Origin: Acanthaster planci
Lineage: Eukaryota; Echinodermata; Asteroidea; Valvatida; Acanthasteridae
Assembly (NCBI RefSeq): GCF_001949145.1
Contig: NW_019091402.1
Span: 757,727 to 821,726 of the forward strand
Direction: 5' to 3'
Length of the DNA: 64,000 bases
Shown here: positions 1-12,182 of the stretch, piece after piece
Position numbering within the stretch: the stretch's first letter is position 1
Layout: every line of letters starts with the position of its first letter
Program-made: the position numbers and the translations under genes
The notes under the pieces: model-generated
Told to the model about the DNA's origin: nothing
Seen by the model: only the letters and a program-made list of their open reading frames with translations
Databases searched by the model: none

Positions 1-3000
1 CCCAAGGCAAGGACGACATCTGCGTCTTCAAGGAGAAGAAAGATGGCGAGACCGTCCCTGTCCAACCCTTCGTCGGTGACAGTAAGTTTAGGTTTTGTGT
101 CGCTGTATTTTATAAAGGAATCAGACATGCAGCTTAGTGGAAAGCTCTTGCAACCTTGAATTGCAGGGTTTTGGGTTCGAACCTGGCAATGGGGCGCATG
201 TTGTGACCTTGGGCAAGGAACTTTACCCCAACACGCCTCTCTCCGCCCAGGAGTATAAATGTATACTTCTGAGGGCAGATGTGGTAACTGTGGTCGATTA
301 CTCCTTGTAGCAACCGAAATGGTCACACTGAGAGGGGACCAAGGGGGAAGACCCCCTCCCCGGGGGTGGTAGGTGTGCACCGTATCCAAGGGATCATTGC
401 CTGTTGAGGTACAGTTATCAAAATTTCCCTTTGCAGAGGAAACAGAGATAACATTCTCCTACGAGGTGAACTGGCAGGAAAGCAACATCAAATGGGCATC
501 ACGCTGGGACACCTACCTCAACATGACCGATGTACAGATCCACTGGTTCTCCATTATCAACTCCCTGGTCGTGGTGTTCTTCCTCGCAGGTGAGGCAGCG
601 TGCCGATCCCCACCCTGGTTTCCCTTGGCTTTCCCTGTACCCTACCAAGTCCCCCGCTGTGCAGGAAACCAATGGCACATTATTTACCCCATTAACTTTT
701 AAACAGGCATCATTCCGTACGTAAAATAACAGTGGCTTGGCTCTACCATCCTCAATCCTTCCGAGTCCTCCTAAATTGTCATGGTGGATTTTGAGGGATC
801 TTGAAGGTTAGAGTTGGTGCAACAGTTGGTAGAGCTTAGTTTGTGAAGCACCTGTTCTTGAGGTCCTGAGTTGGAATTCTACACTTGCCAGTTATTGTTT
901 TTCCCCTCCAACAATAATTGCCTTGTTGGTCACAGGTTTCATTTATCAAGACAGAACCTCATCGAAGATCTTCTCGTTTGTTGAATAGTTTTCAAGGTTC
1001 GGGCGGTCGTTTTTACGCAAAACAGTCGTTCCTTGAATTTTTTTTTTTTCGTTCTGCTAAAAAGGTATATTGACCATGATCATGATCCGAACTCTGAGAA
1101 GAGACATCGCACGCTACAACAAGGATGAAGATGTGGTGAGATTGTGTACTTTTCGTATCACATAAATGACTCATAAAAATGGGTTGTAAGAGGTTATTGG
1201 CAAGTTAAACTGAGACTTCTAAGGTACTTATGTCAGGAACTTTACTAAATCATAATTATTTTCAGAGCAGCAATCCAGAGATATAGATACTTTCCACTTT
1301 AACTTTTTAATGAGCAGCGAGTCTGGTACCCAGAAGGTTTTCATGGTCATGTGATATCTTGAGAAAATCCAGGGGGAAAAGTTGTCCTGGAAAGTTTCGA
1401 TAACATCCTGGAAAATATGGGGTGTCGTGGAATCCTGTTGTCAGGTAAAAAGTCGTGACGAAGTCAGTAATCAAGATCATGCTAGGGTTAATGTATCTGA
1501 TAGGCTGCTTTTAGTCCTTGAAAGTCATGGAATTTGCTTTTCCGATTTCTGTGGGAACCTGGCGCTCAGCTGAAGCTCAGTTCTGAAGCGTTTGATTGGC
1601 ATTTATTATATTTCACTTGGTGCATGACCCCAATGGTCTCATGCAGTTTCAGGAGAAGTTTATTACTTAGCGTAAATGTTGAGTGCTCGCTAAAGATTGG
1701 CTTCTTTCATCTCTAACCGCATCGCAGGAAGACACAATGGAAGAAACCGGTTGGAAACTGGTTCACGGCGACGTCTTCAGACCGCCCAAGGCAAAGCAGC
1801 TTCTCGCTGCTCTGGCAGGGACCGGTGTTCAGATCTTCGTCATGTCTGTCATCACCATCAGTAAGCTGCAACCGAATGACATGGCTAGGACTCCAAATAA
1901 TGCACGTCTGTGGGAAAAGCAGCAAGCTGCTAGCTGGCCACTTCCAGAGATGTGTGCATTATTTGCTGCCGTAGCCCAATTACTGAGAGGCAGTCTAAAA
2001 ATACTTACATCAGGGCGTTGTTCCAGATGACAGCGTTTGTTCTCATTCTTTGACTTCGTTTTGAGCTCAACAGTTATTTTCAAGACTTTCATTGTTGGCA
2101 CGTACCAACATATGCTGTGATTGGACAATGGGGTGATCCGTCCTCTACAAGGCATCCAGGAATGAGTAGTTTGAAATCGCCATGCTCAGATTTGAGGAGC
2201 AGCCCTTTTAATAGTTTTTCTTTCCTTCAAACCCTGCCCGTTGGTCGATTAGTTAATCACTCAGAGTGTGACATTGTTTTGTCTCGACAGGTTTTGCTAT
2301 GTTTGGGATGTTGTCGCCTAGCAACCGAGGAGCCCTCCTTAGCGCTGCACTTTTCCTCTTTGTCTTTATGGGGTAAGACCAAACCTGCGGTATTTAGGTC
2401 AAACAGTTTTTTCAATTACTGATCTTGCTCTTTTTCAAAAGTAGATTCCACATTTCTAAATTTTAACATGTTGACTACCAACTAGGAGTGTATTCGTAGT
2501 CACAGGTGTAGATGTAATTACGCGTGCCAGTCAACGTGTTAAGAGGTTGATCTGTTCAAGTTTTGCTGCATTTTTGCTGTTTGTTCCAAAAAAAAACATG
2601 TTCAGGATTTACTCTGTTGACTCTCGAGAGAACCCATGCCTTGTTAGCAACCGAAAGCCCTGAAAAATGACAGAGGTTCATTTCTGATTTTGTTTTGTAG
2701 ATCTTGTACTCACACCCCTGTTAAGGCAAGTGCAAAGTTTAAGTTACACTTGTCCAAACTGGAACTGTTTTGCTTTTTGTCACCTGCAGGGTTTTTGCAG
2801 GGTTTTTCTCTGGTCGTCTCTACAAGACGATGAAAGGGACCCAATGGATGCAGTCGGCCCTCATGGTGAGTTTGTCTTGTCGTTCTGTTACTATTCATGA
2901 ATAGTGGCCCCCGCTAATGGCAGCAACATTGTGATGACCAGTGTATGGATCTACTGGTCTGTGACAGTCATTCTGTATAGAACTTAACCACAGTGCTTTC

Positions 3001-6000
3001 CACCATTTAAGGGGGCCATTGAAAATGCGCAGTTTAATGTCTATGCAGTCTGCAGGGCCAATTTCATAGCACTGCTTAAGCGAAAAATTTGTTTAAGTGT
3101 GAAAAAGCCTTGCTTGACAAATCAGTTTACCAGCCAGAACTTCTTGTGATGTATATTGTTTTGGAATGGTATTTACCTGTCTTTTGGTTAGCATGACAAT
3201 CACACAGAGTTGGAGCTGGTAACCTTTGTTTATTAAGCAAGGTTTTTTTTTTGTGCTTAAGCAAATTTTGTGCTTAAGCAGCAAATTGGCCCCAGTCTGG
3301 ATCATCGTCAGTCCTCGCAATTTTTCCTTTTAAGCTGGGACTACGCTAGAGTACTTTTTGTTGTGTGTCACTCTCCATGCATTCTGCCAAATCCTCAACT
3401 GTGTATGGAATTGCATGTAGAGAGAGTTGCGACATCTTCAGAATTGAAGCCATTTTGGGTCCATAGTCTGCCTCAAAAGTATATGCTCTGGCATATTGGA
3501 CATGCTTTTGTTCAGATAACAGTCAGTTGTCCAACTCTGATCAGTCTTTCACAATCCCCACACACAACAGCCAACAATTTTTCGACACAAAATGGTGTCA
3601 TGTCACAACTGTTTCTATATACAGGTCTCCTATGTAGGACATATTAGAAAAAAGGTTGTGCTTTCAAGGGGCATTCAATGCCACTTATAAAATACTACTG
3701 GCTGGGCTCCACCTTCTTCAGTCCTACAAAATCCTCCAAAACCTCAACTGTGTATCGAATTGCATGTAGAGAAGTGGACTCTAAACGATCTAGGAAGATT
3801 GGTTAAGAGTTTTACAGGGACAGGTTTTGATCTGCCGTCGCCTTCCTTCTCCAGACGGGCCTGCTCTACCCAGGAATCATGTTTAGCTGCATGTTCCTGC
3901 TGAACTTCTTCATCTGGGGCAAGCATTCGTCCGGTGCGGTGCCGTTCAGCACCATGATAGCCCTAGTGTGCATGTGGAACGGGATCTCGGTGCCGCTGGT
4001 CATTTTGGGCCACTACTTTGGCTACCGAAAGCAGGTAGGATGAGTCGCCACCGAATTCCTCGAAGAAGTTGGCCAGTCAGTCCCTTGGTGATATTACTCT
4101 TGATGGTTATATGTTTTCAGTAAATATTCATTGGGCTTAAGAACTACATCTAGAGTTGTTAGATTTTAAAGTCATTTGCACAATGTCTAGACTCAACAAA
4201 AACTTGCAGAAATTGGTTGCTGGATCTCGTTAAGATTTTTGTGAACAAAATTCAGTAAACTACATTTGCAAATATTGATCAGCTGCGTACTTTGGTGGTT
4301 GAGTCTCAAATCCCGTGGTGTTGCTGTTGATGAAAGGCCTTTTCTGATTTGTTGATAGCCATACTCCCATCCTGTGAGGACCAATCAGATCCCTCGTCAA
4401 GTTCCAGAGCAAGTCTGGTACCTCAACCCATTGCTAAGGTATGGCCTGCCTTCGTTTCTTTAGATACTTTAATATTTTCTACAGTTGATATTACTGTACC
4501 GTACCACAAAGTTTTGAGTTAAAATTCCCAATAAAAAATTGTCGTGAGTTGTGAAAAGTCAGGAATCATACAAATTGTAAATAATGTGTCTTAATACAGA
4601 TTTCTCAATGAAAATGTTGCTGCTCAAATATACCATTTTTATTATAAACTGAGAATAGGCAACTCTGTTTTAAATAAACATTGAGCCAACCTTTTTCACA
4701 CAAAGTCGGCTTGTTATTACAATTTGATTTGTTTGATTTTTTTGTGCTTTGAAGCAATTCATTCGTTGATTTTTCTCCTCACTGTATTCAATGTAATAAT
4801 ACAGTGACTAACCAACTGATCTGATCTGATCTTTTATTATCAAATCAATCAATTGTGGCACCCTGATGGCAGGCATCCTTCTGTTTATTCACTGTCTTCA
4901 TCGTGCTCTTTATCAGTAAATTCAAATCCAATCAGTTATTTGCAGCACTGTGGTGGTTGGCATCCTTCCGTTTGGTTTTATCATCATACAGCGTTTTATC
5001 GATCAAATCAAATCATTCAAATCTTAATCAATTGTAGCACTCTGATGGCTGGCATCCTTCCATTTGGTGCTGTCTTCATTGAGCTCTTCTTCATTCTCAC
5101 GGTAAGTCACTCCAGGAATGCTCAACCCATTACATTTTCTCTTGTACCTTTGCATGGCATGTTTTTATGCTGTCCTCTCAGGAGGTTTTTACTGATCTCT
5201 TGGGGTCGTTTTGACACCAATTTTATGAAAATTTGACATAGCGTTCTCGACAAATGTCTATTTTTCCCAAGACGGGTAAGCCCAGAATTGTTGAACTTTA
5301 GAGTGGAATTTTAACCCTCCTATGCTGAAGTCACTCTTTGGGTCACTTGGTAAACACCTCAAAGAAGCATAGCTGTGTCGTGTTGTGCACTGCACCAACT
5401 GTCCCTCACAGGAATATCAGATTGCACTTTTGTGTTATCAAACAACTGTGCTTCACTGTTTCATGTGCACAATTGTGCAGTAAACCAAATGCAGTGAGGA
5501 GGACTGCACAAAAGAGCCTGTGTCATCTTCTGCTGACCACCAACTTAATGCACTTTGAAGCTGTGCATATTTGTGCTCCATAAAGAAAACAGAAGCACAA
5601 GAGTGACTCTGGGCATTCATGCATATTTGTGCTGTAAAACCATAAGAGGCTTAAATAACCATTACAATGAAAGTCTTTGTTGGGTTGAATTGAAACTTCA
5701 CAAATGTGTTCATAATGTCTTTTGCGTGCATGTCAGATTTCAAAAAGATTGGTCAGCCGAGATCCGAAAGGGACAGAATGTTGCCTCAAACGTGTTTTTC
5801 TCTGATACAATTTTTCTTTTGCTCAATCCAGGATTGCATTTCAAGCTTTGCTCTGTTAAATAAATCCTTTTCAACTTGTCCTTATTTCTGGCAGGCAATT
5901 TGGGAGAACCAGTTCTACTATCTGTTTGGGTTCTTGTTTGTCGTGTTTGTCATCCTCATTATCTCCTGCGCCCAGATCTCCATAGTGATGGTCTACTTTC

Positions 6001-8636
6001 AGCTCTGTGGCGAGGTAAGCAGATCCGAAAAACTAGCTGAGAATGTGAGCTCTTGGTTGTGGCAGAAAATGGCAAAGCTGTACCAAGGTCACTGGAAATG
6101 TTTTAAGTTGTATAAGTTAACAATTTGTGAAATTCTAGAATGCAGGTAAACCGACCTCTGCTGGTCTTTAGTTACAAAATCTCAAGACTTAGAATGTGTT
6201 ATTTTTGTTTTTTTAATAGAGATGCAGAGAATCCAACAATTTCATGAAATGTGAGAACAAAATGTTCTAGACAATTTCTACATCGGTAACACATGGAGTA
6301 TTGACAAATATTAAAGTGTGTCTTTGTCTTAAGGTTTTTGCTGTACTATATCAGCAGAACAGCATGTATGGTGAAGCGTCCTCGGATGTAGATGGCATTT
6401 CAGTCTCTCCAGGTTTCAGTGTATATGTTCCCAAATGGTGGATTTAATCGCTCGCATTTTTATATGTTGTAAGTGGGAGAGTCACTTAGCCCTAACCCCC
6501 TAGGCCCTTTTGCTAGGAACCCTCCCCAATCCTCCAAAATCTCCCAATTTCGGGGGTGAAAAAATTGGATTCTCCCTCAATCGTCCAAAATTTCTTGAAA
6601 TGTTACCTGCCTCAATCCTTCAAAATGCTCCAGCAATTCCTGTCATTATGTTGAGGCTGTGTGAATGGCATTCTTGAGCAGTGCGGTTGATTAAAAAGAA
6701 ATATCGGGCTGAATTTATGCATGACTAAGCAAAAACAACACAAGGTCTAACTCACAACCTACATCCATGGCATCCTTCGCAATAAGCCATGCACTTTTGC
6801 CATTCACCCTCAATCCTCCAAAACTGCCCGATTTGAGGATTGAGGAGGGTCAGGGTTAATCCTAGCCCTGAAAAGTGACATTGTGTGTGTGGTTTTTTTT
6901 TTTCAGGATTACCACTGGTGGTGGCGATCATTCCTCGTGTCCGGGGGGTCAGCATTCTATGTATTTATGTACTCTGTTTTCTACTTTGTAACCAAGGTAA
7001 ATCCTCCCATTTTTTATAAGCTTCTGAAATGGAATGAAAGCGTAGATATTTGGGCAGCCTGAAGAAGTAAAGTGAGATTTTGGCAAAGGTTTTGCAGGGC
7101 GCCAATTTCCTTGTATTGTTTGCTGATTTTGCATATGGTCTGTTGTCATAGCAGATATCAGCCTAAGGAAATGTGGTGAAAAATCCTGCGTTCATATTTT
7201 GCAAAGGACATATTCTGTCCTTGAAAAAGGGTTTAGGTTCTCCGTGGAATAATCTAGATGTCAGGTGGTTATTAAAAAAAGATGAAATATCGGGCGGGCT
7301 TGGTCCAAATTTTGAACACTCCTAATCCAACATTCCATAGCTGGAAGCACTTAAATACTTAAAGAACACCGCCTATTTGGTGCTGAAATAGTGAAAAATC
7401 GGTTCAACCACTATGTTTCAAGGACTATTGTTGTTCCATGTCTACTGTTGTTTTTTGACCACTGTTGTTCTATGANNNNNNNNNNNNNNNNNNNNNNNNN
7501 TTTTACCCTCAATCCTCCAAAACCGCCCGAAGGATTTTGAATCCTAGCCCTGAAAAGTGACATTGTTTTTCTCATTGTTACAAACTTCTTTGCTGGATGG
7601 TTTTGTAAAAACTTTGGGGACAGAATCATTCAAATCAAATCGTGTGTGTGTGTGTGTTTTTTTTTTTCAGGATTATCACTGGTGGTGGCGATCATTCCTC
7701 GTGTCCGGGGGGTCAGCATTCTATGTATTTATGTACTCTGTTTTCTACTTTGTAACCAAGGTAAATTCTCCCATTTTTTTATAAGCTTCTGAAACGGAAT
7801 GAAAGCGTAGATATTTGGGCAGCCTGAAGAGGTTAAGTGAGATTTTTGCAAAGGTTTTGCAGGGCGCTAAATTCCTTATATTGTTTGCTGATTTTGCATA
7901 TGGTCTGTTGTCATAGCAGATATCAGTCCAAAGAAATGTGGTGAAAAATCCTGCGTTCATATTTTGCAAAGGACATATTCTGTCCTTGAAAAAGGGTTTA
8001 GGTTCTCCGTGGAATAATTTAGATGTCAGGTGGTTATTAAAAAAAAGATGAAATATCGGGCGGGGCTTGGTCCAAATCTTGAACACTCCTAATCCAACAT
8101 TCCATAGCTGGAAGCACTTAAGTACTTAAAGATCACTGCCTATTTGGTGCTGAAATAGTGAAAAATCGGTTCAACCACTGTGTTTCAAGGACAACTGTGT
8201 TCCATGACCACAGTTGTTCCATGACCATTGTTGTTCCATGACCACTGTTGTTCCATGACCACTGTTGTTCCATGACCACTGTTGATCCATGACCACTGAT
8301 GTTCTATGACCACTGTCGTTCCATGTCCACTGTTGTTCCATGACCACTGTTGTTCCATGACCACTGTTGTTCATGACCACTGTTGTTCTATGACCACTGT
8401 TGTTCTATGACCACTGTTTTTCACGGACCACTGTTTTTCAAGGACCACTGAGTTTCTGTCTTTCTTTTTTCCTTCTCTCCTCCTAGTTGGATATTACCCA
8501 GTTCGTTCCCGCCCTCCTGTATTTTGGCTACACCTTCATGATGGTCCTAACCTTTTGGATCATCACTGGGACGATGGGCTTCTATGCAGCCTACTGGTTC
8601 ATCGTTAAAATATACGGTGCTGTCAAGATTGATTGA
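1..8636 (+). CDS. TM9SF4: Transmembrane 9 superfamily member 4, C-terminal two thirds (5' end outside window)
   Basis: Coding exons: 1-81 (partial), 437-589, 1065-1135, 1728-1860, 2291-2372, 2790-2865, 3855-4034, 4359-4438, 5038-5101, 5895-6014, 6907-6996 or its copy 7671-7760, and 8487-8636 (stop TGA 8634-8636). All junctions are GT-AG and stay in frame, giving 425 residues here; human TM9SF4 has 642. Seen: the end of the lumenal domain ([18 protein letters not shown]), the cytosolic loop [19 protein letters not shown], then the run of membrane segments with [29 protein letters not shown] and [13 protein letters not shown]. The tail ends KIYGAVKID, the acidic-ended retention signal of TM9 proteins. 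Known: TM9SF4 is a nine-pass protein of Golgi and endosomes linked to phagocytosis, adhesion and sorting of membrane segments. TM9SF4 is preferred to TM9SF2 because of [16 protein letters not shown] and the KID end. Confidence 0.93.
130..290 (+). repeat. tRNA-derived SINE fragment
   Basis: Lies in the first TM9SF4 intron of the window. It contains a B-box-like gggttcgaacc followed by a body with gttgtgaccttgggcaagg and cctctctccgcccaggagta. The same body recurs near 33020-33205, 35020-35140, 38035-38180 and 43385-43525, so this is a dispersed family. Confidence 0.6.
3055..3293. repeat. MITE-like element, family 1 copy A
   Basis: Terminal inverted repeats gggccaatttcatagcactg and its near complement at 3273-3293, with further gcttaagc inverted motifs inside. 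It is about 239 bp, A+T rich, has no coding capacity, and sits in a TM9SF4 intron. A second copy lies at 19987-20228. Confidence 0.75.
6907..6996 (+). CDS. TM9SF4: TM9SF4 membrane exon, first copy
   Basis: A 90-nt phase 0-0 exon encoding [20 protein letters not shown] and the rest of one membrane helix. It is preceded by a polypyrimidine tract with cag and followed by gtaaat. It differs from the copy at 7671-7760 by a single silent C/T change in the second codon. Either copy alone gives the normal protein; using both would repeat 30 residues. Confidence 0.85.
7476..7500. other. Assembly gap (25 N)
   Basis: Twenty-five consecutive N. The gap falls inside the minisatellite of the first duplicated unit, where short-read assembly would be expected to break. 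Confidence 0.99.
7671..7760 (+). CDS. TM9SF4: TM9SF4 membrane exon, second copy
   Basis: The same 30 codons as 6907-6996, with intact acceptor and donor. Surrounding intron sequence is also duplicated but differs at scattered bases and small indels. The copy could be a real tandem exon duplication, or the second allele wrongly placed in series by the assembler; the nearby run of N favours the second reading. Confidence 0.8.
8173..8452 (+). repeat. 17-bp minisatellite in last TM9SF4 intron
   Basis: About fifteen head-to-tail copies of a unit close to ttccatgaccactgttg, degenerating toward both ends. The array stops about 35 bp before the final TM9SF4 exon. Two or three copies of the same unit lie at 7415-7475 before the gap. 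The open frame seen through it is only a consequence of the repeat. Confidence 0.9.
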
Positions 8637-11347
8637 CGCGGCAAGAACGGTAACATGGTCAAACGTAGTATTGGGCCACCAGGCTACCCGTCATAAGATA
8701 GATATTTCTTTTTTGGGAAAAAATGTGTTGGTATTGGATGTGGGTAGACTTTTTTTAACAGTTCCTCAACCGATTTGGCTGTCTCTACCATTTTATGTCC
8801 AGAGTTCAAATGATAAGTTTGTCGTTTTATTTTTTGGAATCGGAATTGAACTTTGTTTCAGAGACAAGGCCTATTTATTACCTCTGAACGTCTGTGCTCC
8901 ATCTAGCAAAAATTTAATAACGTCTCCATGGACACGGATGCAGTTTTCCTTCAGTTTTAGGGAAAAGGAGAAACATGGCCTGAAGTTGTCATGTGATTTT
9001 AGTCCGTAATTCTCGGTGTAAACCAATATAATTTGCCAAGAACAATTTTAGAGTCTGCAGCGTTACAGCATTGGAAATATTAAATTTTGTACTAGGTTTT
9101 GGAAACAAAGATCCGGTTGAGTTCGTGCGTAAATTGGGACTTTTCCAGAATTTCCCCATCAATTATCAGCAGCTGAGCCCAATGCGAACACAAGGCTTAA
9201 ACATCTGGGCCACCTCTGTATTGTAGCCACCTCGGTACAGGGGCACCTGTTGGCAACAATCCCTCATCTACATGTCTCTAGCTGTATGTGCTTTTTACTG
9301 TAGATTCATTTTGCTTCGTGGTGCAAGGGGGTCTGTTTTTGGTAGGCTGCTTTTAAGAGAATAGTTTTGTACTTAAATAGAGGTGTAATTCCCAACCATT
9401 GCCAGCCAAAATAGTCAAATTTTGACATTAAAATCCACACAACACCGACAGTGGTGCTGTCCACAGCTTTTTCATTGCATATGTAATATGCCATTTGCCA
9501 GGTGGTATTTGCGTGTGGTATTCCTGCATAGAATTAGACGCTGTGGTAAGTTCTTGGACGTTTTTTAAAGAGCTTAGTTCAATGACAAGATTCGTGTCTT
9601 CAAGAAGTCTCGTACCACTGGTTCTGATTTTGCTCTCTGCCCATTCTCCAAGACATCAGAAAAGATCAACTCCTTTTTAAGTAGACTTGTAATAGTCCTT
9701 CCTTGACCCTAAATTTGTTGCAGATAACTGTTTGGGGTTTCGCGTTAATCTACAACATAGTGTGGTCTTTTTGTGAGTTAAAAGTTCAGCCTCTTGGTCC
9801 AGCCCGAAGTTTTGACAATCAGAACTGTGGCCTTTGCCAAAGGGTTTTTGGTATCAAAGGTCAAATGTTAAATAGTGAAGCAAACCAATGGGAGTGACAT
9901 GGTATATATTGAACAGAGGTTTGCATCAGTTTTGATGGCCTCTATTTTCCTTTTTTTTTTAACCCAATTTTTTTTTTATTCTTTGATTGTTAATCACTTT
10001 TATGAGTTGTAGAATTTTGTTTGTCAATAGTATGTGAGTGGGTGTAAAAATCTCTGTAAAGATCAAGTGTCACATTCACATGACTGTTTGGAATTATTCT
10101 GAAAGCCACATTTGTTTATTTACATGCTTAATATCAAATACCAGCAAAAATGTGTAATTTTTCAGTGATACACGAGTTTCAACTAATTAAATGACAGGGT
10201 AATGTGATTTGTACTTTCAAAAGAATTCGAAATTCCTGAATGTAACAACTGTGGCTTCATTAAGAATTGTTTGTTTTTCGGACAAGAGGTTCCAAACAGT
10301 CAGGTGTACTTCTAAAAAATTAATTTTCTTTTGTTTAAAGACTATAAAAGTATCCGATTCGTAAGTGAATTCGTCACAAAGGAGGACGAGCCAAGGTTTG
10401 CCGGCTCCCATTGGACGATCACTGAAGTTGCACGTTAACTTCCGGTTCCATGGTTCCATGTAAACGGTGATCAGTGCATATGACTCTATGCACAGTGCAT
10501 GTGCAGAGGGCGTGGTTTAAACTGAAGTGACGCCACACTTAAGAACTGGATTGGTTATATTAATAGTTCTTGGATATTTTTGAAACTAACTGAAAATTTA
10601 TCAGCCATTCAGAATCTGTGGCTCAGATTTACTACTCATTGCAGAACCTTTCCATGATTCCGTCTCGGTACTTTTCAGGAAACATGCATATTTGTTTACA
10701 ATACTATCGGACATGTTTATTGATGTGTACCAGTCAATTAACAAAATAGTGGTAGTTTAAAAAAAAGTCATGCTATAAATTTAAAAGATTACCAGAAGTT
10801 ATTTCAAACATTAGAAAGTCATATATTGTTCTGAAATTTCAGATGTACCCTCGCCATTTCCCTTTTCAGCAGAAAGCTATATTACAAGTTCCGCTTTGAA
10901 CGTCGGCTTCGAGTTCATAGTCCCAGAGACCACGCGTGCTTTCAACAATGTGTTTTCACCCATTCCCAATATGCTGTTTGCTTGGATGTTGTTTATGGCA
11001 TGTATGCGCATTTCAAAGTCACACATTTGCCTCATTTTGTTCGCACGAGGTGCAGCTGGTCATTCTTCTTGTAAATAACATCTTCATGAGCATTTTTATT
11101 TCTGGTAGGTTTTGATTTGGTAAATCCTTTGCCGGCTGTAGTGTTCCGTATTAACCCATGTGTACAAGAAAATAAAAATCTATTCTGAAACACTGAGATC
11201 TTGCCATCACTGCACTGTTTATCTGAAGAGGTATAAGACTTGGTTACAGTCCAATTTCCTAAAGAAGTAGACATAAGATGTCAGGTTGCATGGTGGCACA
11301 GTGAGGTGTCACAGAAAGGCATGGGCTCTGAAGCCCGTCTTCAATAC

Positions 11348-11494
11348 GGGCGATTCAGTTTGCCACGCGTCGGCCAATCACAACGTGCGAAATCTGATGA
11401 CCCTTTCCAAACGCGCATTGCGTCGACAGATTTCGCGCCCTGCGATTGGCCGACGCGTTGCAAACTCTTGGAGGCGTACTATTGTGAATCGCCC
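11348..11494. repeat. Inverted repeat (hairpin element)
   Basis: Left arm gggcgattcagtttgccacg and onward through cggccaatcac to gcgaaatctg; the right arm from 11427 is its near complement, ending gaatcgccc. Arms are about 50-68 bp with a 30-bp centre. It is more CpG-rich than its surroundings. Most likely a small non-autonomous transposon; the CCAAT inside the arms is part of the repeat. Confidence 0.75.
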
Positions 11495-11928
11495 TTTTAT
11501 GCCAACGAAACCTTGCATTACCCCAAGTGCTCAAACCAACGAACAATCCCTCCAGATAAATATGTATTCTTGAGGACAAAGTAACTCATAAACTATAAAG
11601 TACATGAATATACGATTACATTGTTATCGAAATCAAATAGCTTCTAAATGGACTTCATTAAGAAATAACACGAATGGGCTTCTTGTCTGTCCTCTGTCTA
11701 AATTTTTTTAGAAATCTTTCAGTAAACAAATGCTATATCCTGAAATTATTGTTTAATAGAATATACGAAAATCAAATGTTGCAGTGCGAAAGTAATATAA
11801 TGTACACAAGACGTCAAGAAATTATTAAAAATGTAGGCTTACTTCTCAGTAAATTCCTGAATCAAACGCGAGACCGACTGCCTTGTAAAAGACTTTGTTA
11901 AATATGGAGAATTTTTTCGTCTTCTCTT

Positions 11929-11934
11929 TTTATT
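11929..11934 (-). terminator. Candidate poly(A) signal of the P450
   Basis: AATAAA on the minus strand, about 250 bp past the stop codon. Position is plausible; cleavage is not shown. Confidence 0.4.
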
Positions 11935-12182
11935 GGTTCTGCCTGTTTACCGTTATACCATGGCCGCTTTTGTCTTTTCGTCTAAATCTCAACTTTCGTT
12001 TGGTTGAGTTTAAACAAAATTGAAGAAAATGGATACTTGCTCATAAAGTATCTCTGAAATCAGCATTTGCCACATCTGTGGCACAGTTTATATGTGGCAA
12101 GTCTCGTTTCATATTCCCGTTCCAAAAGTTCACAGACTTTTTTTGAGGGGAGGGGGCTAGGTGTTACTGAATATCCCTCGTT

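Larger units (their letters stand above)
6806..8452 (+). repeat. Tandem segmental duplication spanning one TM9SF4 exon
   Basis: Unit 1 (about 6806-7475) and unit 2 (about 7501-8452) share the upstream block ccctcaatcctccaaaac, the 90-nt exon and several hundred bases of following intron, at an offset of 764 bp measured on the exon. Both run into the same 17-bp minisatellite, unit 1 being cut by the gap. Unit 2 also has extra sequence just before its exon. Confidence 0.85.
8637..12182 (+). other. TM9SF4 3' UTR candidate and convergent spacer
   Basis: No gene is visible between the TM9SF4 stop and the P450 stop, which converge here. A plus-strand AATAAA at 11171-11176 could end a 3' UTR of about 2.5 kb. 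A minus-strand AATAAA (plus 11929-11934), about 250 bp past the P450 stop, is the likely P450 polyadenylation signal. Short open frames in between show no family resemblance. Confidence 0.4.

Noticed and set aside
8171-8380. Open frame of 69 codons, minus strand, rich in repeated HGT/WNN residues
   Set aside because: It is a translation of the 17-bp minisatellite; no start context or family match.
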